Shown here one piece after another: positions 9,015 through 20,490 of a stretch of 64,000 nucleotides of DNA. Location: the NCBI GenBank assembly GCA_014155875.1, contig JACEFZ010022420.1, positions 51,001-115,000 on the forward strand, in the 5' to 3' direction. The translations under genes were made by a program, and so were the position numbers. Each line of letters begins with the position of its first letter. The stretch's first letter is position 1. The notes below the pieces were generated by a model. The model saw only the letters and a program-made list of their open reading frames with translations, did no database searches and was not told where the DNA came from. The DNA comes from Cepaea nemoralis (Eukaryota; Mollusca; Gastropoda; Stylommatophora; Helicidae).

Positions 9015-9200
9015 CTCCAGGTCAAAGGAAGTAACTACAATTTAATTAAAGGTCACGTGGCGGACGCAGAGTCGCGCGCGATGCATTGTGGAACTTTACG
9101 CACTATTTCGTTGATCGGAGTAATTGGCCGAAGAACATCTGTGTGACTCGGTAACGAGAATATTACTGCGGTCAAAGGTCAAGTGCAAGTAATATGGCGG
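9015..9200. promoter_or_regulatory. Cluster of AGGTCA-like half sites (candidate regulatory stretch)
   Basis: Within 190 bp there are AGGTCAAAGG (about 9019), AGGTCACGTGG with a CACGTG E-box (about 9050), and GGTCAAAGGTCA (9170-9181), which is a DR1-type nuclear receptor site. The motifs are visible, but any function is inference. The stretch is also CpG-richer than its surroundings. Confidence 0.3.
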
Positions 9201-9670
9201 TTATTTGGGGGATTACGGGAGACATTTTTGGGAGAGAAATGATGAAAAATGGGACCAGTCGAGGGTGCGAGGAAACGCTATGAGGTTGTTACAAGTGGCA
9301 AAGGTGTGATTTCTGAAATCTCAAGAAGCGCTGGGTGCTTTCTTCAAGGAATAGCTTCTTCTTGTCTTGTTTTCTATTACTGTCGGTTTCGATCCCCGTT
9401 GTTCAAGAGTTGCCATTTCAGTTGTCACTTTTCGTTAGCTCGTTATTCCCCGTTGTCGGGCATCCATTGTTAGTGGATGCATTACATGTGTCTGCGGATA
9501 GCCTTAACTGCAAGGCTGCACTCTTTAACTCTCATTTCGTTAAAGGCCCACAAACTTCTAAATGCAAATATTCACAGACAAAGACATCTCTTCTCCGTTG
9601 TGATATTTGCACCATGCACTGTCGTAGATCTGAATCTCTGATGATAGTGTGAGAAGGCGAGTTTAATAGT
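9201..9670. other. No gene supported
   Basis: Two overlapping short frames are present (9249-9473 and 9335-9652). Neither has a recognisable motif. Confidence 0.4.
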
Positions 9671-9990
9671 CCTCAACTTTGAGCATGGCACATGCTGATG
9701 ATGAATGGTATATAAGTGGCGGTTATAGCAGCGCTAGATTTCATAATAAAACAGCAAGTTAAATGGTTTGGCCATATAACTAGATTACCAACTAACAGTA
9801 TACCACAACAAGCAATGATGTACATACCAAACGGCAGCAGAAACAGAGGCCGGCCACGTAAACGATGGATAGGGGGAATTACAGAGTTCACGGGAATCTC
9901 GATACACGAGGCCCATAAACGGGCACTCTCCCGCTGTTTATACTTTACCTCGAGACCGCAAGTTACTACCTCTTCTTCTGTGTTCGTCCT
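9671..9990 (+). pseudogene. LINE C-terminal fragment (RTE-like)
   Basis: The frame from 9716 encodes KWFGHITRLP ... RNRGRPRKRWI followed by a short C-terminus. This 'W-F-G-H-x-x-R' plus 'GRPRKRW' phrase is typical of the C-terminal end of RTE-like and related LINE polyproteins. No reverse transcriptase domain is present, so the copy is 5'-truncated. The neighbouring ~1-kb retroposed repeat begins at about 10,006. Confidence 0.6.
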
Positions 9991-10005
9991 GAATGTTGTT
10001 TTATA

Positions 10006-10994
10006 CATAACTAGCTGACCCGGCCCGGCTTCGCCCAGGCCCTGAAGGGGATCTATCTATCTATCAGTCTGTCTGTCTGCTTGTTTGTCTGTCTGTCTGT
10101 CTGGCTGACCCGGCCCGGCTTCACCCAGTCCTTGGTGGGGAGCATCTAATTTAATTCATATTAGTAGTCATATAAGCTCTCCCGTTCCCGACTATCTGTC
10201 TGTCTGTCTATCTGTCTGTCTGTCTGACCCGGCCCGGCTTCACCCAGTCCCTGGTGGGGAGCATCTAATTTAATTCATATACGTAGTCATATAAGCTCTC
10301 CCGTTCCTGACTGTCTGTCTATCTGTCTGTCTGTCTGACCCGGCACGGCTTCACCTAGTCCCTGGTGGGGAGCATGTCATTTAATTCATATCAGTAGTCA
10401 AATAAGCTTCCGTTCCCGACTATCTGTCTGTCTGTCTATCTATCTGACCCGGCGTGGTTTCGCCCAGCTCCTGGCGCACAGTAACTTAAAAGAATGTCCT
10501 TCCACACACCATTCATTATTTTTAATGACAACTGTTTTTAATCACCGACATGATAGTTGATAAGTTCTTTAAGCAGAAAAAGATGGGTTACAATGTTATG
10601 CATTATGCATTATTTTTATGCAAACTTTGAAAATGCCTTAAGATTATATCATTATTTATTATAACTCATATGCCTGAAAATAACTATAGACAAAGAGTTT
10701 AACAATAGTGCAAGTAAGTCCAACAATATGACTATAAAGTATATAGAAATGTTATTAAAAGTTATGCCCCTTGAAATAACTTTTCTAGAGTGAAGTCCCC
10801 CTGCTATATAGAACTTATATAATGAAAAATGAAAAAGTAAATGTTATTAAATAAGTAGAAGTTTTTACACTATGAAACTATTATAGTCGGTTGCACAGGA
10901 ATGAAAGGAAGACGTGTAGAAAATTTCATCTCAATCGGATGTACCGTTATCGAACCCATCCAATACAAACAAACAAACAAAGTCACATACACTC
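10006..10994 (+). mobile_element. ~1-kb retroposed repeat with internal minisatellite, copy 1
   Basis: The element starts CTAGCTGACCCGGCCCGGCTT. It carries about four ~115-bp internal repeats (GACCCGGC...CCTGGTGGGGAGCAT...TATAAGCTC...GTCTGTCTG) up to ~10,450, then a unique AT-rich body. That body contains 'gttatgcattatgcattatttttatg' and 'tctcaatcggatg', shared in reverse with 49,407-50,338. The 9-bp direct repeat TGTTTTATA at 9997-10,005 and 10,995-11,003 is a candidate target-site duplication. No open frame; class unknown. Confidence 0.65.
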
Positions 10995-11009
10995 TGTTTT
11001 ATAGATATA

Positions 11010-11106
11010 GATTGCGTTGCGCCTGTTTACAGCAGAGCTGCGATATTTGAATCTTTCTGCCGACACATCCGACTTCTTAAGGCATTTGTTGGCCGGATTA
11101 CCTTCC
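11010..11106 (-). mobile_element. (GAA)n-type small element, solo copy 2
   Basis: The reverse complement of 40,605-40,700, with 'gcctgtttacagcagagctgcg', 'gacacatccgacttct' and 'ccttcccgg'. Its 5' boundary (ccgggaaggt) is the same as in the other solo copies. Confidence 0.7.
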
Positions 11107-11189
11107 CGGAACCGCAAGTTACAAGAGGAACCTGATGAGATGAATGGTACATGCAGCAGGAAAATGTAATGGGCTCTTGGACACACTTT

Positions 11190-11372
11190 GATGTGCAAGG
11201 GGTATAGGGTGGTTAGTTCAACAAACTTGTATACTTATGTAGGTGTAATGGGAATATGGTGCTAGACCTATAGTTGTATAGACCTATCAGCACCTCCCGA
11301 AGTGATTTAGTCAAAATCAGTAGAGCCGCCTTTACTTCCTAAGAGATTTCTGGTACTTATTTGGACTGCCAG
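11190..11372 (-). mobile_element. SINE family 3 tail fragment
   Basis: Contains 'aatatggtgctagacctat', 'ttgtatagacc' and 'aagagatttctggtacttatttgga', matching 4085-4240 and 14,345-14,515. Confidence 0.65.
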
Positions 11373-11384
11373 ACTATAGCGAAG

Positions 11385-12235
11385 TAATAATGAGAGAGAT
11401 CAAAGAGAAGCCGGGGATACTATTCGGAGGTTATAATATAAACAATATACATATGCAGATGACACAGTATTGGTGGCGGATAATGGAAAAGATCCTACAA
11501 CATTTGTTGGACATTGTAGTAACAGAGACCGGAAAGAAAGGACTCTCTTTGAATACCAAGAAAACAGTAATAATGGTGATATCAAAGAAAAATGTGACAA
11601 CAAACTGTGAAATAGAAATGCAAGGAAAACCTCTTGACCAAGTGCATAGTTTTAAATAACTATGGGCATTTATAACATCAAATGGAAGATGCACAACAGA
11701 GACTAAGAGCAGAATAGGGCAAACAAAATCTGCATTTCAGAAAATGAAGAATATCTTATGCAATAAGTCACTATCATTGAATGTAAGAAAGAGAGTGCTG
11801 GGGTGCTATATAGAACCAGTTTTGCTGTATGGGTGTGAATCATGGAAAGTAAATGAACAAATTAGGAAGTACTTGGGAGCAACAGAGATGTGGTTTCTGA
11901 GACGGATGATTCGAATTCCTTGGACTGCCACAATAATTAACAACGATTGCCTGAAAGAGGGTAATGAAACTAGAACACTATATACAACAATAAGAAAGAG
12001 ACAAACAGCTTTCTTTGGTCATGTGATGAGAAGAGCAGCATCGGAGAACATCGTGACAACTGGAAAGATCGAGGGGAAGAGAGGCAGAGACAAACCAAGG
12101 TAAATGGTGCTGGATGGATTGGGACAGTGGAGGAATACCATCACCAGAGTTGATCCAGAAAACCAAAGACAGAGCTCTGTGGAAAGTCATGAACGCCTAC
12201 GCCAGCTGGCATGGCACTTGATAATGATGATGATA
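11385..12235 (+). pseudogene. RTE-like LINE, 3' half, degraded
   Basis: Frames at 11,390-11,659 and 11,744-12,103 together give the post-catalytic part of an RTE-like reverse transcriptase and its C-terminus: GLSLNTKKT, 'T-S-N-G-R', LSLNVRKRVLGCYIEPVLLYGCESW, ATEMWFLRRMIRIPW, and RQTAFFGHVMRR...TTGKIEGKRGRDKPR. The catalytic YADD is lost upstream; only 'YADDTVL'-like debris remains near 11,450. Stops and a frameshift separate the pieces. It ends in a GATAATGATGATGATAA tail, the trinucleotide-type end expected for RTE. Inactive. Confidence 0.8.
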
Positions 12236-12297
12236 ACCAAATCTAAACATTGAAGAAACCTCGCCGTTAAAAACAGTATCATGTCTCAGACAGTATA

Positions 12298-12452
12298 ATA
12301 CACGGTGTATTTTTAATGACTGTGCAGTTTGAACATATTGACGGTCCAAGTTTTGTATTTACCTATTATATTGCATGAACTTTACACCGGTAAACACAAA
12401 ACTTGGACCGGCAATATTTCAAACACTGCACAGTCATTAAATGTACAGCCTA
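12298..12452. mobile_element. Foldback MITE, copy 2
   Basis: Same family as 7120-7274: GGTGTATTTTTAATGACTGTGCA..., loop TATTATATTGCATGAACTTTACA, and a right arm with 'aaaacttggaccggcaatat' and 'gcacagtcatta'. Arms differ by a few substitutions. Confidence 0.8.
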
Positions 12453-12465
12453 TACTTCGGCAATA

Positions 12466-12660
12466 TTAAAGGTCACAGTGACTTGGAGAGAAAGTGACGT
12501 AAGGCGTGGTTTCTGGAAGAAGAGCAGGGCTCGACCAGCGCGAAACAGCACACTAGACATTGCAGAAACCCGAGCCAGAGGTCGAGGGGCTTCTCAACGC
12601 TGTGATGAGAGCAACTTTCTACAAAGGATCTGCTACATGATGATCATGATGATTATCTGC
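12466..12660 (+). mobile_element. LINE C-terminal fragment with (ATG)n-like end
   Basis: It shares 'cttggagagaaagtgacgtaaggcgtggttt', with substitutions, with 28,797-28,985. It ends in 'atgatgatcatgatgatt'. I read it as the extreme 3' end of a LINE; the family is unclear. Confidence 0.45.
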
Positions 12661-12675
12661 ATGATGTTCCAATGC

Positions 12676-12925
12676 ATGGGAGCCGAGATTGGGTAGTAGT
12701 TAGACGCTCGTCTGCCGGCGCGGTGGTCACGGGATCCATCCGCACTTGAGAGGATTCGAATTAAAGAAAAAAAAATTGAACTGGACTCTGAGATCGACTC
12801 TGCCTTAAATGTGTACCAGGACATGTCTTGGGTTGTAGAGACGGCCGGCGAGCTACTGACCACATCACTCACTGAGTCTATCAGTATGAGTTTATCAACA
12901 TGTCGAGTGCATCTTATGGCGCGCA
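12676..12925 (+). mobile_element. Possible tRNA-derived SINE (divergent head)
   Basis: 'AGTAGTTAGACGCTCGTCTGCC' followed by 'GGTGGTCACGGGATCCATCC' resembles a decayed tRNA A-box/anticodon/B-box layout. The body matches no other copy in this window. Confidence 0.35.
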
Positions 12926-12966
12926 AAAGGATCCTTTGCTTATTTTTTTACTATTGTAATTCACAT

Positions 12967-13212
12967 GTGTCCGCTCCGTGGCGTAGGCGTTTCGGACGCT
13001 GTTTGTGATCCTGCATACCTGCCTTCGAAACACAGCTGCGCGCGATTTGACAGCAGACCGCGTTGCGTTGGATATTTGCGAAATGGTATGGGTGCCGGTC
13101 GTTCAGAAAGCAATGGCAAACTATTGAACGTAAGTTTGGCAAGAGATCACAACAGTAAACAATGCTGGTGTTGACTGCAACGTCCTGTAAAGGATATGCA
13201 ACTAACTTTTAA
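12967..13212 (+). mobile_element. SINE family 1, head type I
   Basis: A well-preserved plus-strand copy: 'gctccgtggcgtaggcg', 'ccttcgaaacacagctg', 'cagcagaccgcgttgcgttgg', 'gtcgttcagaaagcaatgg', and 'tgcaacgtcctgtaaaggatatgcaactaac'. Confidence 0.9.
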
Positions 13213-14340
13213 TTCATATCTATTGTCTTTACACCCGTGTATTCAGACCAGCCTCTCTAACTAAATGTTACATGTTGTTTGCGTGACGATGATTTTTCAG
13301 ACAATTGTAAATTCAGTAGGTTGCCTTTGCTTTCTAAACAAGAAGTCAATGTGAAATATGGCCTACACTCCCACACAGTAGATGCCAGATGATGTTGGCT
13401 ACAACATAATGGAAGCTGAAAGGATGAATCCAGACCATAAAGTACATTCGTGTCAAGTTTTTTGACAGGGGGGAAGTGAGAATAAAAATTAACACCGCCC
13501 AGGTCTCTTATCTGCCACATGAAGCGAACTCAAGACGTTAAAGTTACACGGTCGCCCTACCCAGTCTGGTCCTTACTTGAAGTCCTTGTCCTAGTCAACA
13601 GTTCTAGCCACAGGACACCCGGCCCTGGACAAAAACACTGGCTGAAAGCAGCAACAATAGTTCTTTACACTGGGTGTTCCTCCCGTTTGAACTGTCTGCC
13701 TCTAATGGGACACCGTCTTATAGGTTGATAATCCTTTTACTACAGAGGTTCTCAAGCCAGAAAGTCGGGCCTTGGTCAGATATGACTGAGCTACTGTATG
13801 ATAATAGACGGTATACTACCTGCTTTCTGTTAGCGCCGAATTTTGGGCGGCGATCACTAAACTCGACACACTATATTGTGCTAGCGGCTTCGGGCGGAGT
13901 AGCACAATTTGGAGGGTACAAGCCTCACCCTAGTGCGAGGAAATGCAACCTAAAGATTAAATGTCAGGCAGCGCAGACCAGGCCCTGAGCCCTGGTCGGC
14001 AACTGGTATGGGGTTGAAGCTCCGACAGGCAGATAGTTAGAGCATTGCTTTTTGATACGGCAGCGTACGCAGCTTTTGTTGTTTCAGACGTATTGGTGTT
14101 CCCTTTCCTGTGTGGTGTAAACTGTGGAGTAGGCAGGCCGAGAGAAAACTCATGCTGTATGGGCAAAACATGGTATCTAAACTCAACCCAGACTTTGTAC
14201 AATGTAGATGTATAACTCTATTTTACAAACTATCATCTGTCAAGACGGCAAAGTGCCAGTCTCCGAAGCAACGACAAAAGATTGGGGTGAGAACTATTAG
14301 GCCCTTACATATACTAGGTAATGACATATTCAAGTAAAGT
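13213..14340. other. No gene supported
   Basis: A short minus-strand SINE family-1 scrap is at about 13,305-13,345. A hAT-like end (CAGAGGTTCTCAAGCC) occurs at about 13,744, but I could not find its partner end. Short frames show no recognisable motif. Confidence 0.4.
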
Positions 14341-14344
14341 AAAC

Positions 14345-14515
14345 AAAAAGGACCGTTTCCCACACCGTAAGGCGTACACTGGTTAAATGGTGCTAGCCCT
14401 ATATTTGTATAAAATAATCGGCACTCAATGGATCATGTGATCAATATCACGCCGGCCAACCTGTCTTCCCAAACCAGTTTCTCGTACTTATTTTTAGACT
14501 GGTGTCGACCTTAAA
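14345..14515 (-). mobile_element. SINE family 3 tail fragment
   Basis: Contains 'caccgtaaggcgtacac', 'aaatggtgctagccctatatttgtata' and 'gtacttatttttagactgg', shared with 4085-4240 and 11,190-11,372. Confidence 0.65.
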
Positions 14516-15384
14516 AACCAGGTCAGTTCTAAAATAAATTTTAGCCTCGATGGGGATTAGAAAAACGTGACCATCGGGCTTGTAGGCAAGCGTTGGTTTC
14601 CCTTGTCTTCCACGAGCACGAGTTGGTTTCTGACCGTCGCCTGTGGCGGCAATATCTGGCTGCCATGACAAGTGATTTCCCTCCTCAACTTTAGTGCAGA
14701 TTGACCATTTATCCTTGGGGATACTATCTTCATGCAACAACTTATTCCTGTGGGACATTATATCACCAGCATCGCGCGCCCTGCAATCTGGCGTAGATGT
14801 TAGTTCTCAACACAGATCTCGGTCCTTGGTGTCGTAGTTCAATTCCATTGAAAATATTCCTCATACCTCGTCTCAGTCAATCTATCATTATGTTTCTCTA
14901 TTTGACTCTGTGTTTTCTACCATAGATCTGTCCTGTAGTCACTGTGCTCTCAACGCTTCTTTTGTCACTATATAGCCAAAGAAAACTATCTCTTACTTAA
15001 AGTTATATATGTTTTAGTTTCAGTCTATACAGTATATTTTATGCTTTCAATGCCTCTTTTGTCACTATATAGCCAAAGAAAACTGTCTATTTCTTGTAGT
15101 TGTGTATAATGGTTTAGTTTCATTAGCCCCTGCCAAGCAATCATTCTCTGTTACTCAGACAGTTCAAAGTACAAGTATTCGCAACATTCCTCTCAAGAAC
15201 CACATCTCCGATGCGTCTAAGCTCTTTCTATTTTATTCATTCACTCTCCAAGATTCAGTACATACAGTAAAACTATTTCTATATAACATCCCAGTACTCG
15301 CTATCTGGCATTCAATGAAAGTGGCTTATTGCATAAGACACTTTTCATTTTCCCAGGAGTACTCGGTTCCTAAGCGGCACTGTG
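14516..15384. other. No gene supported; ~95-bp tandem duplication
   Basis: The stretch 'cttttgtcactatatagccaaagaaaact' with its flanks occurs twice, at about 14,947-15,010 and 15,042-15,110. The minus-strand frame 14,447-14,758 has no motif I recognise. Confidence 0.45.
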
Positions 15385-15544
15385 AGTAGTGTAAGTGGGG
15401 CTCCATCCAGTGCTTTTGAGGTGGGAATCGATATTCCACCTCAAAGGGCGATAACTCTTTTTTCCCCAAAAATGTAGGCGTGGTCTAGTGACTCATCATA
15501 GGTGGCGTGTTCTAGTGACTCATCATAGGTGGCGTGCGTGGTCA

Positions 15545-15712
15545 AGTAATTATATGTACGACATAAAAAAAATACAACATAAAACATCAATAAAGAAAAC
15601 AAACGATCAAAAGAAGGTATATAATAATGTTAATAAAATATATATATATATATATATAGAAGAAAAAAAAAAAAGAAAAAAAAAAAACATAGTAAGTGAC
15701 CGCTTATAGTTA
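15545..15712. repeat. A-rich tract with (TA)n in left arm
   Basis: About 20 nt of (TA)n and two A-rich runs are present. The corresponding (TA)n in the right arm, at about 27,208-27,235, is some 8 nt longer. Confidence 0.8.
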
Positions 15713-15718
15713 AGGGTG

Positions 15719-16720
15719 TGTGATGACGTGGTCAAGTAATGGTCAAGAGGTGGTCAAGTGGTGGTCAAGCAGTGGTCAAGTGGTGGTCAAGTGAGAACAA
15801 TTTTAGTGAAAAGTAGTTGTAATGATATGGTGATGATTAAGGGGTGGTAAATTAGTGGTCAAGCAGTGGTCAAGCAGTGGTCAAGTGGTGGTCAAGTGAG
15901 AAAAATTTTAGTGAAAAGTAGTTGTAATGATATGGTGATGATCGTGAGGTGGTAAATTAGTGGTCAAGCAGTGGTCAAGCAGTGGTCAAGTGGTGGTAAA
16001 GTGAGGAAAATTTTAGTGAAAAGTAGTTGTAATGATATGGTGATGATTAAGGGGTGGTAAATTAGTGGTCAAGCAGTGGTCAAGCAGTGGTCAAGTGAGG
16101 AAAATTTTAGTGGAAAGTAGTTGTAATGATATCGTGATGATTAAAGGGTGGTAAATTAGTGGTCAAGCAGTGGTCAAGCAGTGGTCAAGTGAGAAAAATT
16201 TTAGTGAAAAGTAGTTGTAATGATATGGTGATGATCGTGAGGTGGTAAATTAGTGGTCAAGGAGTGGTCAAGCAGTGGTCAAGCAGTGGTCAAGTGGTGG
16301 TCAAGTGAGGAAAATTTTAGTTGAAAGTAGTTGTAATGATATGGTGATGATCATGAGGTGGTCAAGCAGTGGTCAAGAGGTGGTCAAGCGGCGGTCAAGC
16401 GGTGGTCAACTGGTCAAGTGACCACTTAAATTGTAGAGGAAGTTACGTGTAGTGACATGGTGGTGTTTAAAACGATCGCTGACGTGGTCAAAAGGTGGTC
16501 AAGTAGTGGTCAAGGGGTGGTCAAGTGCTCAAGTTACTCCTTAAATTGATGGGGAGAGTAAGTGTAGTGACACGATGATGATCAAGATGTGGTCAAGTAG
16601 TGGTCAAGTGGTGGTCAAGTCGTGGTCAAGTGGTCGAGTGAGCACATAAATTGCAGAGGAGAGTAGGTGTAGTGACATGGTGATGATCAAGAGGTGGTCA
16701 CGTTGTTAGGTCTAGAGGTT
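15719..16720. repeat. ~10-bp satellite (GTGGTCAAGN), left arm
   Basis: Runs of GTGGTCAAGC/GTGGTCAAGT are punctuated every ~120-130 bp by a conserved spacer ('gaaaattttagtgaaaagtagttgtaatgatatggtgatgat'). This gives a second, longer period over the 10-bp one. Confidence 0.9.
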
Positions 16721-17227
16721 GGGGTGTCTCAGTCATGAAGTATCAAACTGTCTGCTCTGGGAAGGATGTCGCTGATCAGGGCGAGTAGGTTCTAATACGT
16801 TTATCGCTATTGTCTATAATTGGCGTGGTTGTATAGTAATAATAGTAGAGTTGTTTCGTAGTAATGTTAGTCATCATTATCAAGGGGCATGTTAGGTGAT
16901 ATTTATAACGGTAGTAGTAGTACCAGTAGTAGCAATACCAACAATAGTACTAATTATCATCATCGTCACGTGTCTTGCCAACGGACGTACCACCCACACA
17001 TTGCGATCTCCAACACCATTGAACAATTCCGGGGTTGACTCACAATACAGAAATCCCCAATTAACGGCATTACCTTCATGTAATGGTGGTACTCATAGTA
17101 CCAATAGCACCAGTAGTAATAGTCACCAACATCAGCAAGAGACTTATCGCCTGACATTGGTCAGTATGACACTCCATAAACTATGATCTCCGACACCATG
17201 GATACAAATAGTAATAATATTGGTAAT
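16721..17227. other. Non-repetitive stretch of left arm
   Basis: It is rich in GTA/ATA and CAC triplets and grades into the microsatellite. No gene seen. Confidence 0.4.
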
Positions 17228-17390
<163 letters not shown>

Positions 17391-17859
17391 GTAGTAGAAT
17401 AGCGAGGGTGCTTGTTGTTTCACTAAGTATTTGTATATCGTATGTAGTATAAAGCTAGTTTGTGTTGTATGTCATGTAAGGTGTTACTGAAATATCTGTA
17501 TTTTATAGTTCTAAGAGGTGATGACGTCATAACCCACCACTCTATCATCTTATTGATAGTGTCTCCAGTGCCACGAAAAAGGCTCATTGTGAGATATCGA
17601 TCATTTCTCAAAGAGACAGCATCCGGGGTGCATGCCCATTACGAGCAAACATCGATACACCACTTAAAAGGCAACGACAAGGCAAAATGGCGTCGAATAC
17701 AGTGTAACGTACAAAACTTATGAGGTCATCGGTTGTCCATTCCATCATGGTCGACAAATAGGCGCTCACTAACTTCACAATAGGCTCACTCAAATAAACA
17801 TATAGGATGATAAGGCACCGACCCAAATGTGAAAAATGTCGGCCAAATACAGAAATAGT
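17391..17859. other. Unique part of left arm
   Basis: Short open frames on both strands show no motif. A single-base difference from the other arm is visible at 17,472 (T here; C implied by G at 25,402). Confidence 0.5.
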
Positions 17860-20490
17860 TCGTCCACATGTATGCAAACTAGGAAAATTTGTTAGTCGAA
17901 CGGGACATATATTGACCAAGTAGGGAAATTTGAGAGCCATAAGTGAAAAAATATAATCCAAAGAGAGGAATATCTCATTCCAACTTATAAAAAGAAGGAA
18001 AATTCTCAACCAAATGAGAAAAAGTTAGACCAAGTATAGTAACATCGCAACCAAACTTATGAAAAGTAGGAAACTTTGTTAGCCAAAGCGAAAAATCTAG
18101 GTCAAGTAGGAAAATCTGTTAGCCAAATGTAAAAAATGTCGGCCAAATACAGAAATACCTCGTCCGCACGTATGCAAACAAGGAAAGGTTGTTAGCCAGA
18201 TAGGAAAAAAATGCCCAAGTAGGAAAATTTGATAGCCAAATGTAAAAAAAAAAAAAAAAAAATATCACCCAAAGAGAGGAATATCTCGGCCAGACTTATA
18301 AAAAGTAGGAGAACTATGTGCCAAATGGGAAAAAGTTAGGCCAAATACAGAAATATTTCAACCAAACATATAAAAAATAGGAAAATTGATAACCAAACGG
18401 GAAATATATTGACCAACTAGAGAAATGTGTTACTCAAAGAGGAAAAATAATGACCAAGTAACGAAATACATCGTTCAAACTTATGAAAACTAGGAAACTT
18501 TGTTAGCCAAATGGAAGAAACCTTGGTCAAGTAGGAAACATCTGTTAACCAAATGTGAAAAATGTCGGCCAAATGCAGAAATAGTTCGGCCACACGTATG
18601 CAAACAAGGAAAGGTTGTTAGCCAGATAGGAAAAGTATTAACCAAGTAAGAAAATGTGATACCCAAAGGTGAAAAATATCAGCCAAAGAGAGAAATATCT
18701 CATCCAAACTTATAAAAAGAAGGAAAATTCTCAACCAAATGAGAAAAAGTTAGACCAAATATAGTAACATCTCAGCCAAACTTATGAAAACTAGGAAACT
18801 TTGTTAGCCAACGAGAATAAAAACCTAGGTCAAGTAGGAAAATCTGTTAGCCAAATATAAAAAATGTCGGCCAAATACAGAAATACCTCGTCCGAACTTA
18901 TTAAAATTAGGAAAAATTTGTTTGCCAAATAGTAAAAATATTACCCAAGTAAGAAAATGTGATAGCCAAAGGTGAAAAAATATCACCCAAAGAGAGGAAT
19001 ATCTCGGCCAGACTTATAAAAAGTAGGAGAACTATATGCCAAATGGGAAAAAGTTAGGCCAAATACAGAAATATCTCAACCAAACATATAAAAAATAGGA
19101 AAATTGATAACCAAACGGGAAATATATTGACCAACTAGGGAAATGTGTTACTCAAAGAGGAAAAATAATGACCAAGTAACGAAATACATCGCTCAAACTT
19201 ATGAAAACTAGGAAACTTTGTTAGCCAAATGGAAGAAACCTTGGTCAAGTGGGAAAATCTGTCAGCCAAATGTGAAAAATGTCGGCCAAATGCAGAAATA
19301 GTTCGCCCACACGTATGCAAACAAGGAAAGGTTGTTAGCCAGATAGGAAAAGTATTAACCAACTAAGAAAATGTGATAGCCAAAGGTGAAAAAATATCAG
19401 ACAAAGAGAGAAATATCTCATCCAAACTTATAAAAAGAAGGAAAATTCTCAAACAAATGAGAAAAAGTTAGACCAAATATAGTAACAGCTCAACCAAACT
19501 TATGAAAACTAGGAAACTTTGTTACCCAACGAGAATAAAAACCTAGGTCAAGTAGGAAAATCTGTTAGCCACATGTAAAAAATGTCGGCCAAATACAGAA
19601 ATACCTCGTCCGCACTTATTAAAATTAGGAAAAATTTGTTAGCCAAATAGTAAAAATATTGCCCAAGTAGGAAAATTTGATAGACAAATGTAAAAAAATA
19701 TCACCCAAAGAGAGGAATATCTCGGCCAGAGTTATAAAAAGTAGGAGAACTATTTGCCAAATGGGAAAAAGTTAGGGCAAATACAGAAATATCTCAAACA
19801 AACATGTAAAAAATAGGAAAATTGATAACCAAACGGGAAATATATTGATCAACTAGGGACATGTGTTACTAAAAGAGGAAAAATAATGACCAAGTAACGA
19901 AATACATCCCTCAAACTTATGAAAACTAGGAAACATTGTTAGCCAAAGTGAAAAAAAAAAAAAAAAAAAAACCTTGTTCAAGTAGGAAAATCTGTTAGCC
20001 AAACGTGAAAAATGTCGGACAAATGCAGAAATAGTTCGGTCACACATATGCAAACTAGGAAAAGTTGTTAGCCAGATAGGAAAAGTATTGGCCAAGTAGG
20101 AAAATTTGAAAGCCAAATGTGAAAAAATATCACCCAAAGAGAGAAATATCTCGTCCAGACTTATAAAAAGTTGGAAAATTTGTCAACCAAATGGGGTAAA
20201 GTTAGACCAAATACACAAACATCTTAACCACATTTATAAAAAACGAGGTGAAAATGTCGACCAAATACAGAAATAACTCAACCCAATTTATAAATACGGC
20301 AACCAAACTTATGAAACGTAGGTAAATGTGTTAACCAAAAGGGGAAAATATGGTACACGTAACGAAATATCTCAGCCAAACTTATAAAAAGTAGGAAAAT
20401 ATGTCAACCAAACGCGAACAATGTTGGCCAAATACAGAAATTTCTCAACCAAACTCATGAAAAGTAGGAACAACTTGTTACCCAAATAGA
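17860..20490. repeat. Higher-order satellite, left arm (~35/72-bp monomers, ~720-bp period)
   Basis: Basic phrases such as 'ggccaaatacagaaatacctcgtcc', 'acttataaaaagtaggaaaa' and 'tgttagccaaatgtgaaaaa' alternate about every 35 bp. Marker variants recur at ~720 bp: 'acgtatgcaaacaagg' at about 18,597 and 19,314 (717), 'catccaaact' at 17,976, 18,701 and 19,419 (725 and 718), and 'ctcggccagactt' at about 18,285 and 19,003 (718). About 3.6 higher-order copies fit here. Confidence 0.9.

Noticed and set aside
13742..14340. hAT element starting at CAGAGGTTCTCAAGCC
   Set aside because: Only one end could be found; no matching inverted end or 8-bp duplication was seen.
14447..14758. Minus-strand 103-codon frame as a gene
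   Set aside because: Its C-terminal part overlaps a SINE family 3 fragment, and the rest has no recognisable motif.
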